DNA of 64,000 nt from Paraphysoderma sedebokerense (lineage: Eukaryota > Blastocladiomycota > Physodermatomycetes > Physodermatales > Physodermataceae), in the NCBI GenBank assembly GCA_025602915.1, contig JAHLJZ010000023.1:236654-300653 (forward strand), read 5' to 3'. The stretch's first letter is position 1. Each line of letters begins with the position of its first letter. A program made the position numbers and the translations under genes. Shown here piece after piece: positions 62,460 to 64,000 of this stretch. Below the pieces are notes generated by a model. The model did no database searches, was not told the origin of the DNA, and saw only the letters and a list, made by a program, of their open reading frames with translations.

Positions 62460-64000
62460 TCCCTCTGATCATGTCATGTCACTTACAAACCAGCGCCGAG
62501 CGCGACACCACTAAGTTGAAGGTTGACTCTCAGTAGAACTATATTCCCGAGGGTCAGATTGTTTTGAACACATTCAATGAATATTTTGGATGTTCAATGT
62601 GTATTTCATATTAATATGAGAAAGAGAAAATGGCACTTTTAAGTCACAGATCAACAGATAAGTCACTTAATGTCAGCCTAAAGCTTCCCTCCTGTCCCTT
62701 ACATGTCATGTCACTTACAAACCAGCGCCGTTGAAGGTTGACTCTTAATAGAAAGAACTATATTCCCGAATTACACATTCAATGTGTATTATGTATTTTG
62801 GATGTGTATTCATGTATTTTGGATGTTCAATGTGTATTTCATATTAATATGAGAAAGAGAAAATGGCACTTTTAAGTCACAGCAACATAATGTGAAATAA
62901 TTGTCATGTCACTTACAAACCAGCGCCGTTGAAGGTTGACTCTTAATAGAAATATATTCCCGAATTACACATTCAATGTGTATTATGTATTTTGGATGTA
63001 GATTCATATTTGCGTCAAAAGAAAATGGCACTTTTATCGCCAGATCAACAGATATTCAAATTAAAGTCACAGCAACATATCCCTCTGATCATGTCATGTC
63101 ACTTACAAACTCCAGCGCGACATCGCTAAGTTGACTCTTAATAGAACTATATTAGAGGGTATTATGTATTTTGGATGTGTATTCATGTATTTTGGATGTG
63201 TATTCATGTATTTTGGATGTTCAATGTGTATTTCATATTAATATGAGAAAGAGAAAATGGCACTTTTAAGTCACAGATCAACAGATAAGTCACTGTCAGC
63301 CTAAAGCTTCCCTCCTGTCCCTTACATGTCATGTCACTTACAAACCAGCGCCGAGCGCGACACCACTAAGTTGAAGGTTGACTCTCAGTAGAACTATATT
63401 CCCGAGGGTCAGATTGTTTTGAACACATTCAATGAATATTTTGGATGTTCAATGTGTATTTCATATTAATATGAGAAAGAGAAAATGGCACTTTTAAAGA
63501 CCACAGATCAATATTAATTCCCTCTGATCATCCCTGCGAACCAGCGCCGTTGAAGGTTGACTCTTAATAGAAATATATTCCCGAATTACACATTCAATGT
63601 GTATTATGTATTTTGGATGTGTATTCATGTATTTTGGATGTTCAATGTGTATTTCATATTAATATGAGAAAGAGAAAATGGCACTTTTAAGTCACAGCAA
63701 CATAATGTGAAATAATTGTCATGTCACTTACAAACTCCAGCGCGACATCGCTAAGTTGACTCTTAATAGAAAGAACTATATTCCCGAATTAGAGGGTATT
63801 ATGTATTTTGGATGTGTATTCATGTATTTTGGATGTTCAATGTGTATTTCATATTAATATGAGAAAGAGAAAATGGCACTTTTAAAGACCACAGATCAAT
63901 AAGCAACATAATGTGAAATAATTGTCATGTCACTTACAAACCAGCGCCGTTGAAGGTTGACTCTTAATAGAAATATATTCCCGAATTAGAGGGTATTATG
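62460..64000. repeat. Satellite array of about 180-230-base units, continuing past the window end
   Basis: The landmark CATGTCACTTACAAAC recurs at about 62474, 62706, 62904, 63095, 63326, 63718 and 63923, with a degenerate unit near 63540. Each unit contains CCAGCGCCG or CCAGCGCGACA, then GTTGACTCT, then ATATTCCCGA, then TTTTGGATGTTCAATGTG and GAGAAAGAGAAAATGGCACT. Units occur in at least two variants (with or without a GAGCGCGACACCACTAAG insert), which gives a higher-order pattern. No coding content. Confidence 0.9.

Noticed and set aside
62460-64000. Possible CRISPR-like array
   Set aside because: Units are about 200 bases with diverged interiors, not short identical repeats with unique spacers; eukaryotic satellite is the simpler reading.

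Overview
The window is nuclear DNA of a fungus. It is AT-rich, and its genes are split by many short introns of about 45-90 bases with GT..AG ends. Fungal hallmarks include a fungal-type secreted protein family, a four-copper-site laccase-like oxidase, a GH18 chitinase, a Kre9/Knh1-like secreted protein and Bem46. Two receptors in which an extracellular solute-binding domain is joined to a GABA-B-like 7TM domain suggest an early-diverging lineage, plausibly a zoosporic (chytrid-like) fungus. That placement is an inference. I rebuilt about twenty genes by hand from splice signals and checked that codon phase closes across exons; a few coordinates may be off by one base.

Layout. 0-1.5 kb: 3' part of a low-complexity protein. 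1.9-5.2 kb (-): multi-exon secreted fungal family protein. 5.2-6.6 kb: divergent promoter with a CpG-rich block. 6.6-8.5 kb (+): laccase-like multicopper oxidase with a probable GPI signal. 8.6-11.8 kb (-): 12-exon secreted S41 peptidase. 12.6-14.5 kb (-): transposon-derived zinc-ribbon gene. 15.1-16.3 kb (+): secreted mono-ADP-ribosyltransferase of the exotoxin-A/diphtheria type. 16.6-19.0 kb (-): C2-like/disordered protein. 20.0-21.6 kb (+): secreted protein. 22.3-24.6 kb (+): M17 aminopeptidase (NPEPL1-like). 24.8-26.1 kb (+): chitinase. 27.1-28.5 kb (+): GT31-like glycosyltransferase with a PAN-like tail. 28.5-31.7 kb: gene-free block with diverged duplications. 31.7-35.5 kb (+): receptor 1. 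36.5-40.8 kb (+): SH3-DH-PH-PX RhoGEF. 41.6-42.4 kb (+): C2H2 factor. 42.8-44.3 kb (-): proteasome alpha5. 44.5-45.9 kb (-): Bem46. 46.9-47.4 kb (-): uncharacterised ORF. 48.0-53.4 kb (+): ATAD2/Yta7-type AAA-bromodomain protein. 53.9-55.4 kb (+): PTC7-type phosphatase. 56.0-56.8 kb (+): Kre9-like secreted protein. 57.9-61.5 kb (+): receptor 2. 61.9-64.0 kb: TTAGG tracts, a 64-base duplication and a ~200-base satellite array that continues past the window.

The genes do not form an operon-like system. About half encode secreted or surface proteins (oxidase, peptidase, chitinase, ADP-ribosyltransferase, two nutrient-sensor-like receptors), set among core housekeeping genes (proteasome, aminopeptidase, chromatin ATPase, phosphatase). 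The most unusual items are the SH3-DH-PH-PX fusion, the paired receptors with PH-like tails, the secreted ADP-ribosyltransferase next to a transposon-derived gene, a recurrent GTTNGT 5' splice site, and the terminal satellite array.
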